This document shows, piece after piece, positions 57,010 to 64,000 of a DNA stretch of 64,000 nt. The notes beneath the pieces are model-generated. The model ran no database searches and had not been told where the DNA came from. It saw only the letters and a list, made by a program, of their open reading frames with translations. The translations under genes were made by a program, and so were the position numbers. Source of the DNA: Polyangiaceae bacterium (GTDB lineage: Bacteria; Myxococcota_A; Polyangia; Polyangiales; Polyangiaceae). The stretch lies in NCBI GenBank assembly GCA_016719945.1, contig JADJYE010000032.1, positions 124,001-188,000 of the forward strand, read 5' to 3'. Position 1 is the stretch's first letter. Each line of letters starts with the position of its first letter.

Positions 57010-58838
57010 GCGGTCGCGACGACGAAGGAAAACAAGAGGCTCGCCGCGGCTCGATCCCCGCGCCCGCCAGCGTGCCTCGCCCTTCGCGCCCGCCGCCGGC
57101 AGCGGCGCAGCGCGCGTCGAGCCCACCGGCCTCGAACCGCAAGGGGACGCTGAACGGCATCCACCCGTCGCAGGTCGGCGCGCTGCCGACCGGCGGAGCC
57201 GGGACGGCCGTGGGTGCCTCCCACCCGGCGCCGCCGCGCCCTGGGACGCCGGGTTCGTTCGGCTACGCCGAGCCGACCGAGGACGACTTCGACGCCGAGA
57301 AGACGATGGTCGTCGATCCGGACGACGCGCCCACGGCAGACTACGATCCGCGCACGCACGCACCGGCGCACGTCGGTGGGACCGACCTCACCAGGCCGTT
57401 GATCCCGGCTGCCCCGCAGGCCCCGAGCTTCGAGGGCTCCGTTCCTGCGCCTCGCGCGAGCGACGCGGGCCGCCGCCGGACCTCGCGCCGAACCGTCAAG
57501 ATTCCGGACGACAACGTGCGCTCGCGCGCGGCTGCGATGATGGTGGAGCCCCCGCCGAGCGGCCCCGCGAGGAGCGCCCCGCCGGCTGCGGCCGCGACGG
57601 TCCCCTTGACCCAGGAGGAAGCGCCGCCCCCCGAGAACGACTTCAGCGACGGCGAAGAGATCACCATCGTCCAGGCGCTTCGGATCATCAGCGTCGGGAG
57701 CGATCCGCCCCCGCCGATCACCAGCGCGGTGGCGACCTGGCCACCTCCGGCGAAGTTTGCGTTCGAGCCCCCGCTCGAGGCTGGCTGGACGCCCGCCGCG
57801 CCCGGGGTCGCTCCGCTCGCAGAGGCCCGCGCCGTCGAGACGCCTGGCCAGGTCACCATCGAGGTCAAGGACGAGCACGAGGGGCTCGACATCAGCGAGC
57901 GCATCAGCGAGATCCCGACGGCGCACGCCGACGAGATCCTCGAAGAGATCGAGCCGGACGCGATGCCGTTCGCCGCGCCCGCCGCGCAGCCGAAGCGCCC
58001 TCCCCCGCCGCCGCCCAAGCCGGCGAAGGCGGCCGATGCGAAGGCCGAGCCGCGACCGCGCACCGAGCCACCGAAGGCGAAGCCCTGGTGGGAGGACATC
58101 TTCTCCGAGGAGTACCTGCGCACCCACGATCGCCCGGACGGCAAGGTCATCCGCCGGGAGGTAGACTTCATCGAGGAGAGCCTCGGCATGGAGCGACACG
58201 CCGTAGTCCTCGACCTCGCGTGCGGGATGGGTGACCACTCGGTCGAGCTCGCTTCGCGTGGGTACAGCGTCGTCGGCTTCGACTACTCCGCGGGGATGCT
58301 GAAGATCGCGGACCAGAAGCTCAAGGCGCGCGCCGCGACGACGCCCGGGGTCAACCAGCCGACGTTCGTCCAAGGCGACATGCGGGAGCTGCCGTACGAA
58401 GAGGCCTTCGACGGCGTCTACTGCTGGGGAACGAGCCTCGGGTACTTCGACGAGGAGAAGAACCTCGCGGTCCTGCAGAGGGTGCACCGCGCCCTGCGCC
58501 AGGGAGGGATGTTCCTGATCGAGATGATCAACCGTGACTACGTCGCGCCGCGCTCTCCGAGCCTCGTGTGGTTCGAAGGCAAGCAGTGCGTATGCATGGA
58601 TGACATGTACATCGACTTCTTCACGAGCCGAATGCGCGTGAAGCGGACGGCGATGTTCGAAGGTGGCCTCTCGCGCGAGCTCGACTACTCGATCCGGCTC
58701 TACACGCTCCACGAGCTCGGCACGCTGCTCCATCAGGTCGGCTTCAAGGTGATCGAGGTGACGGGCCACACGGCGCACCCCGGGGTGTTCTTCGGCACGG
58801 AGTCCCCGCGACTGATCGTCCTCGCGGAGCGCAGCTAG
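57006..58838 (+). CDS. SAM methyltransferase with long disordered N-terminus
   Basis: A 610-residue protein. The first 360 residues are Pro/Ala-rich and acidic with no fold, apart from short helices (DFDAEKTMVVDPDDAP, DISERISEIPTAHADEILEEIE). The C-terminal 245 residues are a class I methyltransferase: motif I HAVVLDLACGMGDHSVELAS, motif II VVGFDYSAGML, motif III FVQGDMRELPYEEAFDGVYCWGTSLGYF, and LRQGGMFLIEMINRDYV. It is translationally coupled to psd, so methylation of phosphatidylethanolamine is an attractive guess, but the domain itself does not show lipid specificity. A disordered tail of this length on a methyltransferase is unusual. Confidence 0.88.
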   Translation: MSGRDDEGKQEARRGSIPAPASVPRPSRPPPAAAQRASSPPASNRKGTLNGIHPSQVGALPTGGAGTAVGASHPAPPRPGTPGSFGYAEPTEDDFDAEKTMVVDPDDAPTADYDPRTHAPAHVGGTDLTRPLIPAAPQAPSFEGSVPAPRASDAGRRRTSRRTVKIPDDNVRSRAAAMMVEPPPSGPARSAPPAAAATVPLTQEEAPPPENDFSDGEEITIVQALRIISVGSDPPPPITSAVATWPPPAKFAFEPPLEAGWTPAAPGVAPLAEARAVETPGQVTIEVKDEHEGLDISERISEIPTAHADEILEEIEPDAMPFAAPAAQPKRPPPPPPKPAKAADAKAEPRPRTEPPKAKPWWEDIFSEEYLRTHDRPDGKVIRREVDFIEESLGMERHAVVLDLACGMGDHSVELASRGYSVVGFDYSAGMLKIADQKLKARAATTPGVNQPTFVQGDMRELPYEEAFDGVYCWGTSLGYFDEEKNLAVLQRVHRALRQGGMFLIEMINRDYVAPRSPSLVWFEGKQCVCMDDMYIDFFTSRMRVKRTAMFEGGLSRELDYSIRLYTLHELGTLLHQVGFKVIEVTGHTAHPGVFFGTESPRLIVLAERS

Positions 58839-58886
58839 CGTGGAAACGGAGCTTCCGCGCAACCGGTCCGAGCTCGTCGAGCCTCG

Positions 58887-60935
58887 ATGGTTCCAGGGGC
58901 CCAGGTGACGTCGGACGCCCTCGCCCGCGCCGTCCGAGACGCGGCCCCGGGGGTCGTGGCCCGCTCGAGCGAGCTCGACCGACTGAGCTACGCGCGCGAT
59001 CTCTGGCCCCGACATCACCTTGGCGTGAGAGACGGCGCGCTACCAGCGTCGCGGCCCGCCTTGGTGGTGTGGCCTCGCACGACCGAAGAGGTCGCCGCCA
59101 TCGTGCGTCGCTGCGCCGATGAGGGCGCGCCGATCGCCCCGTTCGGCGCAGGTTCGGGGGTCTGCGGCGGCACTCTGCCCGATCCGCGCACCGTCATCGT
59201 CGACCTGAAGAAGCTCGCGCGGGTGCGCCGCCTCGACGAGCGCGGGGTGATCGACGTCGAGGCGGGCGCGATGGGGATCCGCCTCGAAGAGGACCTCGAC
59301 GCGCGTGGGCACACGCTCGGACACTTCCCGTCGAGCATCTTGTGCTCGACCGTGGGCGGCTGGATCGCCGCTCGGAGCGCGGGGCAGTGCTCCGGGCTGT
59401 ACGGGAAGATCGAGGACATGGTCGTGTCGCTCGAGTGCGTCGTGGGGCGCGGCGAGATCGTGCGCCTGCGCCGCCGCTTGCACGGCCCCGACGCGACGCC
59501 GCTGGTCGTCGGCAGCGAGGGCATCTTCGGGATCGTGACCGCCGCGGAGCTCCGACTCCACAGCAGGCCCACCGCCCGCGGGTTCGCGGCGTTCTCGTTC
59601 CCCAGCGTCGTGCACGGGTGGGAGGCGATGCGCGAGCTCTTCCAGGCGGGTCTCCGGCCCGCGGTCGCGCGGCTCTACGACGCGTTCGACTCGTTCATGG
59701 CAAAGCGGGGCGCGGTGCGCGGCCGAGGCGGCCCGAAGAAGGCGAAGTCGAGCCTCTCGGTCGCCGTTCGAGACGCGGCGATGAGGGCGCTCTTGCGACA
59801 CCCCTCGGTGATGAACTCGGTCGTCGACCGCGTGGGAGATCGAGCCTTCGGGGGCGCGATGCTCGTCCTGGTGTTCGAAGGCGACGGCTCGGCCAACGCC
59901 GCCGACCTCGACAAGGCTCGGCACGTGTGCCTCCGCAACGGCGCCACGTCGATGGGTGAAGGGCCCGCGCAGCACTGGTTCAAGCACCGCTACGCGGTGA
60001 GCTACCGACAGGCACCGGTCTTCATGTCGGGCTCGTTCAGCGACACGATGGAGGTCGCGACGACCTGGTCCCGCTTGGGCGAGCTCTACGAGAACGTGCG
60101 TCGCGCCCTCTCACCGTACGTGTTCGTCATGGCGCACCTCTCCCACGCCTACCCGGATGGGTGCTCGATCTACTTCACGTTCGCCGGCAGCGGACCCACC
60201 AGGCAAGCGGCCGAGACGGTCTACGACGCAGCTTGGAGCGCGGCGCTGGAGGCGGCGATCGCCTCGGGCGGCACGCTCTCGCACCACCACGGCGTGGGCC
60301 GCAGCAAGGCGCCGAAGCTGGGCCACGAGATCGGCCTCGGCGTGCAGGTGGTCCGCGCGCTCGGCGGCGTGCTCGACCCTTCGGGGATCTTCAACCCGGG
60401 CAACCTCCTGCCCAGCGAGCTCCCGGCGCGCCCCCTGCGCTCCGCCGACCTCCCACCCCCTCGCGCGCCGCGGTTCGATGACGCGTCGCTGCTCGTCCAC
60501 GCCAACGGCGACACCCAGCTCGGGGCGATCGAGGACATGGCCCACGCGCGCGGTTACACCCTGGGGTTCGACGGGGTCGACCCGACGACGACGGTCGCGA
60601 CCTACCTTGCGTCGGGCGCGCTCGGGTCGCCGGACGCGTACGCCGACCCGGCGGATCACCTCGTCGCGGGCTTCACGGCCCGCCTCGCGTCGGGAGACGA
60701 GCTCGTCGTGCGCCCGGGACCTCGCCGCGCCGTCGGGCCGGATCTGTACGCGCTGTTCCACGGCTGCGGCGGCGCCGTCGGCGGCGTGACCTCGGCCCAC
60801 TTGAGGCTGCACCGGCTGGGCATGCACGCGCGCGCGCTGCCTTCGGCGATCGACCGTGACCCCTCCCCCGCGGCTGACGAGCGTGAGCTGCTCGAGCGCC
60901 TCCACGTCGCCGCGCGCGGAGCGCGGTGGTCGTGA
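58887..60935 (+). CDS. AGPS-like FAD-linked oxidase
   Basis: A 682-residue FAD enzyme. The PCMH FAD-binding domain (about 55-230) has VVWPRTTEEVAAIVRRC, PFGAGSGVCGG and SSILCSTVGGWIAARSAGQCSGLYGKIEDMV. The cap domain includes DTMEVATTWSRLGELYENVRRAL and the SHHHGVGR motif (about 470) typical of alkyldihydroxyacetonephosphate synthase. If that assignment holds, it swaps the acyl chain of acyl-DHAP for an alkyl chain to begin ether-lipid synthesis. The last 130 residues (about 530-660) resemble a second, partial FAD-binding domain, which is not usual. It follows the methyltransferase gene by 48 bases. Glycolate/D-lactate oxidase relatives are the main alternative. Confidence 0.86.
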   Translation: MVPGAQVTSDALARAVRDAAPGVVARSSELDRLSYARDLWPRHHLGVRDGALPASRPALVVWPRTTEEVAAIVRRCADEGAPIAPFGAGSGVCGGTLPDPRTVIVDLKKLARVRRLDERGVIDVEAGAMGIRLEEDLDARGHTLGHFPSSILCSTVGGWIAARSAGQCSGLYGKIEDMVVSLECVVGRGEIVRLRRRLHGPDATPLVVGSEGIFGIVTAAELRLHSRPTARGFAAFSFPSVVHGWEAMRELFQAGLRPAVARLYDAFDSFMAKRGAVRGRGGPKKAKSSLSVAVRDAAMRALLRHPSVMNSVVDRVGDRAFGGAMLVLVFEGDGSANAADLDKARHVCLRNGATSMGEGPAQHWFKHRYAVSYRQAPVFMSGSFSDTMEVATTWSRLGELYENVRRALSPYVFVMAHLSHAYPDGCSIYFTFAGSGPTRQAAETVYDAAWSAALEAAIASGGTLSHHHGVGRSKAPKLGHEIGLGVQVVRALGGVLDPSGIFNPGNLLPSELPARPLRSADLPPPRAPRFDDASLLVHANGDTQLGAIEDMAHARGYTLGFDGVDPTTTVATYLASGALGSPDAYADPADHLVAGFTARLASGDELVVRPGPRRAVGPDLYALFHGCGGAVGGVTSAHLRLHRLGMHARALPSAIDRDPSPAADERELLERLHVAARGARWS

Positions 60936-61003
60936 GCGAGCGGCTGACCGAGACGGTGGATTGTTCGCTCCGCGGGTCGAGATCCAGTATTTCTCGGCGA
61001 CCC

Positions 61004-62634
61004 ATGAGACGCCGAGGTGGACCACGACGCGCCTTGGCGATCGCAGCGACGATCACCGCCGCGTCGTGCTGGAGCGCGGGCGCATCGGCGCAACCCGCCC
61101 CCCGCCCGCTGGCCCCACGCCGACTGGCCCGGCCAGTCCCGCGCCGGCTGGCGCTGCGCCGGCCAGCCCCGCGTCGGCCCCGACCGAGCCGGCCAGCCCC
61201 GCGCCGATCGACCTGGAGGGCTATGGTGGCCCGAAGCCCGGCCCCACGCCCGAGCTCGAGCCGCGCAGCGATCTCACGCCGGGGCAGAAGCGCCCCCCGC
61301 AGGACTACGACGGCCGAGAGGACGTGACCACCGCGGCCGAGGACGCGCTGTGGATCCCCCGCGCGGTCTTCTTTCCGCTCTACCTCGTCAGCGAATACCT
61401 GATCAGAATCCCGCTCGGGGCGCTCACTGTCGCGATCGAAGAGAACGACGTCATCGCGGAGATCCAGAAGTTTTTCACGTTCGGTCCGAACGACAACATC
61501 GGGATCATCCCCACGGGATTCCTCGATTTCGGCTTTCGCCCCAGCGTCGGCGTCTACTTCTTCTACAACGACTTCATCGCGCCCGGGAACGACCTCAGGG
61601 CGAACTTCAGCTTCGGTGGCAAGCGGTTCTGGCGCGTCTCCGTGGCCGATCGAATCCCGATCGAGATGCCGGTCGGCCAGGAGCGCTCGAAGTCGTACTT
61701 CCAAATGGAAGCGAGCTTCCTGATGCGCCCCGACCTGCTGTTCTGGGGCATCGGCCCGGACGTCGACCCCGACATCGGGTCCACCTTCAGCGTGATGACC
61801 GCCGGCGGCGGGGCGCGGATCCACATCGAGCCCTGGCGAGGCACCTTCCTCGAGGCCTGGGTGACCGGCCGCTGGACGACGACCGGCGCGGGCGAGTGCG
61901 GCGCCCAGGACAGCTTCGTCGACGAGGAGGTGGGCATCGGCCAGGTGTGCGACCCTCCGACCATCCGCCGCCGCATCCTCGACGGGACCTTCGAGCCGCC
62001 GCCTCACTACGGCCGCTCGTACGCCACCGTGAAGAGCGGCGTTCGCTTCGCCCTCGACTCGCGCGAGCCGCGCCCGGCCCCCGGCAGCGGCGTCGCGTTC
62101 GAGGCTCGCGGGGAGCACGTGGCCGAGCTGAAAGAGCCGAACACGAACGGCTGGCTCAACTACAGCGCTGCGCTCGGCGGGTTCATCGACCTCACCGGGA
62201 CGCAGCGCGTGCTCGGCCTGACGCTCACGGCGTTCTTCCAGGAGCCCCTCACGGCCGACGCGATCATCCCCTTCACCGAGCTCGTGGGCGCCAAGCACAT
62301 CGAGGACGTGCCCGACCTCGACATCATGCGCGGCTTCAAGCCCGGCTTCCTGTTGGGGTCGAGCGCCATCGCCGCCACCGTCGACTACCGGTGGCCGATC
62401 TGGGCCTTTCTGGACGGCACGATGCAAGCCTCGGTCGGCAGCTCGTTCCTGGAGCCTCACCTCGAGGACTTCGACGTGGAGAAGCTCCGGTTCTCGTTTC
62501 TCGGGGGCATCCGCTCGCCGAACCACCGCGATCACTCGTTCAACCTGCTCCTCGGGTTCGGTACGAACACCTTCGAGCAGGGCGGTGAGCCGTCGAGCAT
62601 CCGCTTCTTGTTCGGCGGCACCACCGGCTTCTGA
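61004..62634 (+). pseudogene. Beta-barrel outer-membrane protein, Omp85/BamA-like, frameshifted near N-terminus
   Basis: A signal peptide (RRALAIAATITAASCWSAGASAQ) begins at ATG 61004 in one frame. The rest of the protein, from PPPAGPTPTGPASP and IDLEGYGGPKPG onward, is in another. One C missing from the six-base run at 61098-61103 explains the shift; restoring it gives about 543 residues. After a Pro/Ala linker comes a long beta-rich region with aromatic strand ends (GVYFFYNDFIAPGNDLRANFSFGGKRFWRVSV, GGGARIHIEPWRGTFLEAWVTGRW, HSFNLLLGFGTNTF) and a terminal Phe, as in outer-membrane barrels of the BamA/TamA surface-antigen type. No POTRA domain is evident. Last gene of the psd cluster. Confidence 0.75.
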
Positions 62635-62669
62635 CCCGCGGCGCTGGGGTCGGTCGACGCGGCCGCCGG

Positions 62670-62721
62670 CTAGTCGGGGGGGGGGGGGGGGGGGGGGGGG
62701 GAAACCCCTTCACGGGACTAG
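62670..62721. terminator. Inverted repeat flanking a 26-base poly-G
   Basis: CTAGTC (62670-62675) and GACTAG (62716-62721) frame a run of 26 G (62676-62701) and CCCC at 62705-62708, which can pair with part of the run. It separates two convergent genes and includes the TAG of the hydrolase gene. It may act as a terminator. Confidence 0.45.
62676..62701. repeat. 26-base poly-G homopolymer
   Basis: An uninterrupted run of 26 G lies in the convergent intergenic space. It is too long to be a normal feature of a stable chromosome; it may be a hypervariable tract, or an assembly or sequencing artefact. Confidence 0.9.
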
Positions 62722-63842
62722 GGTTGGGGCGGGAGCCAGCGAGCGACGAGGTGCCCCAGCGCGATATCGGGCATCTGGATCAAGTGCGCGACGTGGTGGT
62801 TCGCCTGGTTGCCCCCGTAGCCTTTGACGATCAAGGAGCCAGCCCTCGCCGCGGTGCGGGGCTCGAGCGCGACGATCTGGTCCCGGGGCAGCACCCCATC
62901 GAGGCTGACGTACGCGGGAATGAAGGTCTCGCCGGCTTCGGGGACGCGGGACACCCCGACGGCGCTCAGCAGGTGATCGGCGCTCCTCGCGACGCTCGCG
63001 TAGCCCACCGGCTCGATGTTGGAGTGGGTCAGCACGAACAGCTTCTCGCCCTTCTTGGCGCGCTCTGCGAACGCGATGAACGGATCGAGGCTCGAGGGCG
63101 CGAGCTCCGGGCCGTCGCCCAGGAAACCGGCGTGCATGCCATCGAGGATGACGACCGAGTCGACCCGCTCCGCGAGCTTCGGCTGCGAGAGGATGGCCTG
63201 CGTCGCCCCGTAGCCCGCGCTCCACGACACGATGGCGAGTCGGCGCAGCTTGGGATCGCGCAGACCGCGATCGGAGAGGACCGCCTGCGCGCGGGCGAGC
63301 AGGTCGGGCAGCTTGCTCGGGTCGTGGAGCTTCTCGTCGTAGACCCCGGAGCCGTTGCCCAGGTTGAAGATGACGGCGGCGGCGTTGATCCCCGACAGGA
63401 CGAGGCCTTCTTCGACGAGGTCGGTGTTGCCGTGGAAGAAGAGGACGAGATCGTACTCACCGTCGGGTGACGAGAACGTCGGCGGCAGGAAGAAGACGCC
63501 ACGCGCGAGGTGGCTGCGGCCCGCCCGCTTGAGGCGAGCGTCGGCCCTCGACTCGTCCGCCGCGGGCACCTCGTCTGACGTCGCCGCGGCGCGACCCGCC
63601 TTCACCGGGAACCAAGGCAGGGTGTCCCCCCGCCCGATCGCGCCTACGCCGGTCGACAGATCATCCGAGGGGCGGGAGAGGCGCTCGGGCGCGGCACGCA
63701 GCCGCACCACGACGAAGACGGCCACGATGGCGAACAGGCCCAGGAGCCCCGCAGAAGCCCACGACGAGCCGCGCGACATCGGCAGCGGTGGGAGGATCGA
63801 CAACGACGGGCGCGTGCGCGAAGGGTCGACGCCACCTGGCAT
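62718..63842 (-). CDS. Membrane-anchored alpha/beta-hydrolase-like protein
   Basis: From ATG 63842 (MPGGVDPSRTRPSL) this is 374 residues; the frame stays open to 63989 at a TTG and may run past the window. One membrane helix lies at about 24-46 (SWASAGLLGLFAIVAVFVVVRL). The outer domain is an alpha/beta hydrolase: YDLVLFFHGNTDLVEEGL, then the nucleophile region AIVSWSAGYGATQAIL, DSVVILDGMHAGFLGDG and a final NHHVAHLIQMPDIALG holding a possible catalytic His. The nucleophile elbow reads SWSAGYG, so the first Gly of GxSxG is Trp. The substrate is unknown; an envelope esterase or peptidase is plausible. Confidence 0.8.
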   Translation of the reverse strand: MPGGVDPSRTRPSLSILPPLPMSRGSSWASAGLLGLFAIVAVFVVVRLRAAPERLSRPSDDLSTGVGAIGRGDTLPWFPVKAGRAAATSDEVPAADESRADARLKRAGRSHLARGVFFLPPTFSSPDGEYDLVLFFHGNTDLVEEGLVLSGINAAAVIFNLGNGSGVYDEKLHDPSKLPDLLARAQAVLSDRGLRDPKLRRLAIVSWSAGYGATQAILSQPKLAERVDSVVILDGMHAGFLGDGPELAPSSLDPFIAFAERAKKGEKLFVLTHSNIEPVGYASVARSADHLLSAVGVSRVPEAGETFIPAYVSLDGVLPRDQIVALEPRTAARAGSLIVKGYGGNQANHHVAHLIQMPDIALGHLVARWLPPQP

Positions 63843-64000
63843 GAGGCTGCGCCGGCGCGGCGGAAGAGAGCCCGATCGGCGCTCCGGGTAGATCGAGGCC
63901 GGGCGGACCGAAGACCGCGACGGCGTCTGGCGGCCCGGGAAAGAGGAGCGGGACGGCGAGCGCTCGCCTGCGCCTTCGACGCCTCGCAACAGCAGCAGCG

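Noticed and set aside
55909..57363. Extension of the sigma-54 activator frame to 974 residues
   Set aside because: The extra residues are antisense to psd and the methyltransferase gene and are Arg/Ala shadow.
1..64000. tRNA, rRNA, IS elements or prophage
   Set aside because: I saw no cloverleaf-like gene, transposase motif, terminal inverted repeats around a transposase, or phage structural gene. A tRNAscan or Rfam search would be needed to exclude small RNAs.

Overview
The window is about 70% GC, densely coded on both strands, and reads as chromosome of a myxobacterium (Myxococcota, most likely the Polyangiales side). This rests on content, not on a database match: a Ser/Thr kinase with an HRDVSPHN catalytic loop, Cys-rich lipoproteins with NGCE modules, a DUF1552/DUF1592 pair, PEGA/TPR proteins, many lipoproteins, an ECF sigma factor with a membrane partner, and a solitary IcmF/TssM. 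I found no tRNA, rRNA, CRISPR array, prophage or IS element.

Layout. 1-5.3 kb: a Pro-rich protein cut by the window edge, a small conserved protein, a lipoprotein and a GH3 glycosidase. 5.3-9.8 kb: a frameshifted quinone oxidoreductase, a TetR repressor, a 138-bp tandem duplication rich in hairpins, a promoter with two matching palindromes, a cytochrome P450 and an EamA transporter. 9.8-13.2 kb: an M3 peptidase, a Rossmann-fold protein and a HIT protein. 13.2-21.8 kb (minus strand): a complete histidine operon, hisG-hisDC-hisH-hisA-hisB-hisF-hisN-hisIE, then an MBL-fold hydrolase. hisD and hisC are one fused reading frame, and nearly every junction is a 4-base stop/start overlap. 21.9-30.5 kb: a frameshifted unknown, a methyltransferase, an outer-membrane-like protein with ECF sigma and membrane partner, lipoproteins, a UshA-type phosphatase, an OmpA-like lipoprotein and a gamma-glutamylcyclotransferase. 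30.5-36.9 kb (minus): zinc-ribbon membrane protein, Ser/Thr kinase, PEGA/TPR protein and two lipoproteins.

36.99-46.5 kb (plus) is the most unusual block: a tightly packed five-gene operon of MoxR AAA+ ATPase, VWA (CoxE-like) protein, a large DUF4175-like membrane coiled-coil protein, a gluzincin-type metallopeptidase with TPRs, and a short IcmF/TssM with no other type VI gene in the window. It looks like an envelope machine in which a MoxR/VWA remodelling pair is coupled to a TssM-like NTPase.

46.6-51.9 kb: a DUF1552 protein, a damaged DUF1592-type protein carrying an inserted CBM48-like domain, a LysR regulator and a divergent NmrA-like protein, with five coding disruptions inside 2.5 kb. 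51.9-56 kb: a TPR protein with a histone-H1-like Lys/Ala/Pro tail, a Tat-like lipoprotein and a sigma-54 activator. 56.2-62.6 kb: phosphatidylserine decarboxylase, a methyltransferase with a long disordered N-terminus, an AGPS-like FAD enzyme and a beta-barrel protein, probably a membrane-lipid cluster. The window ends with a 26-base poly-G and an alpha/beta-hydrolase-like membrane protein.

Two themes run across regions. First, many start codons lie 6-10 bases after a TAnnnT box, which suggests leaderless transcription is common here. Second, several otherwise well-conserved genes carry one- or two-base shifts, mostly in or beside GC homopolymers or GC dinucleotide runs; with the poly-G this looks more like indel error than biological decay, though only reads can decide.
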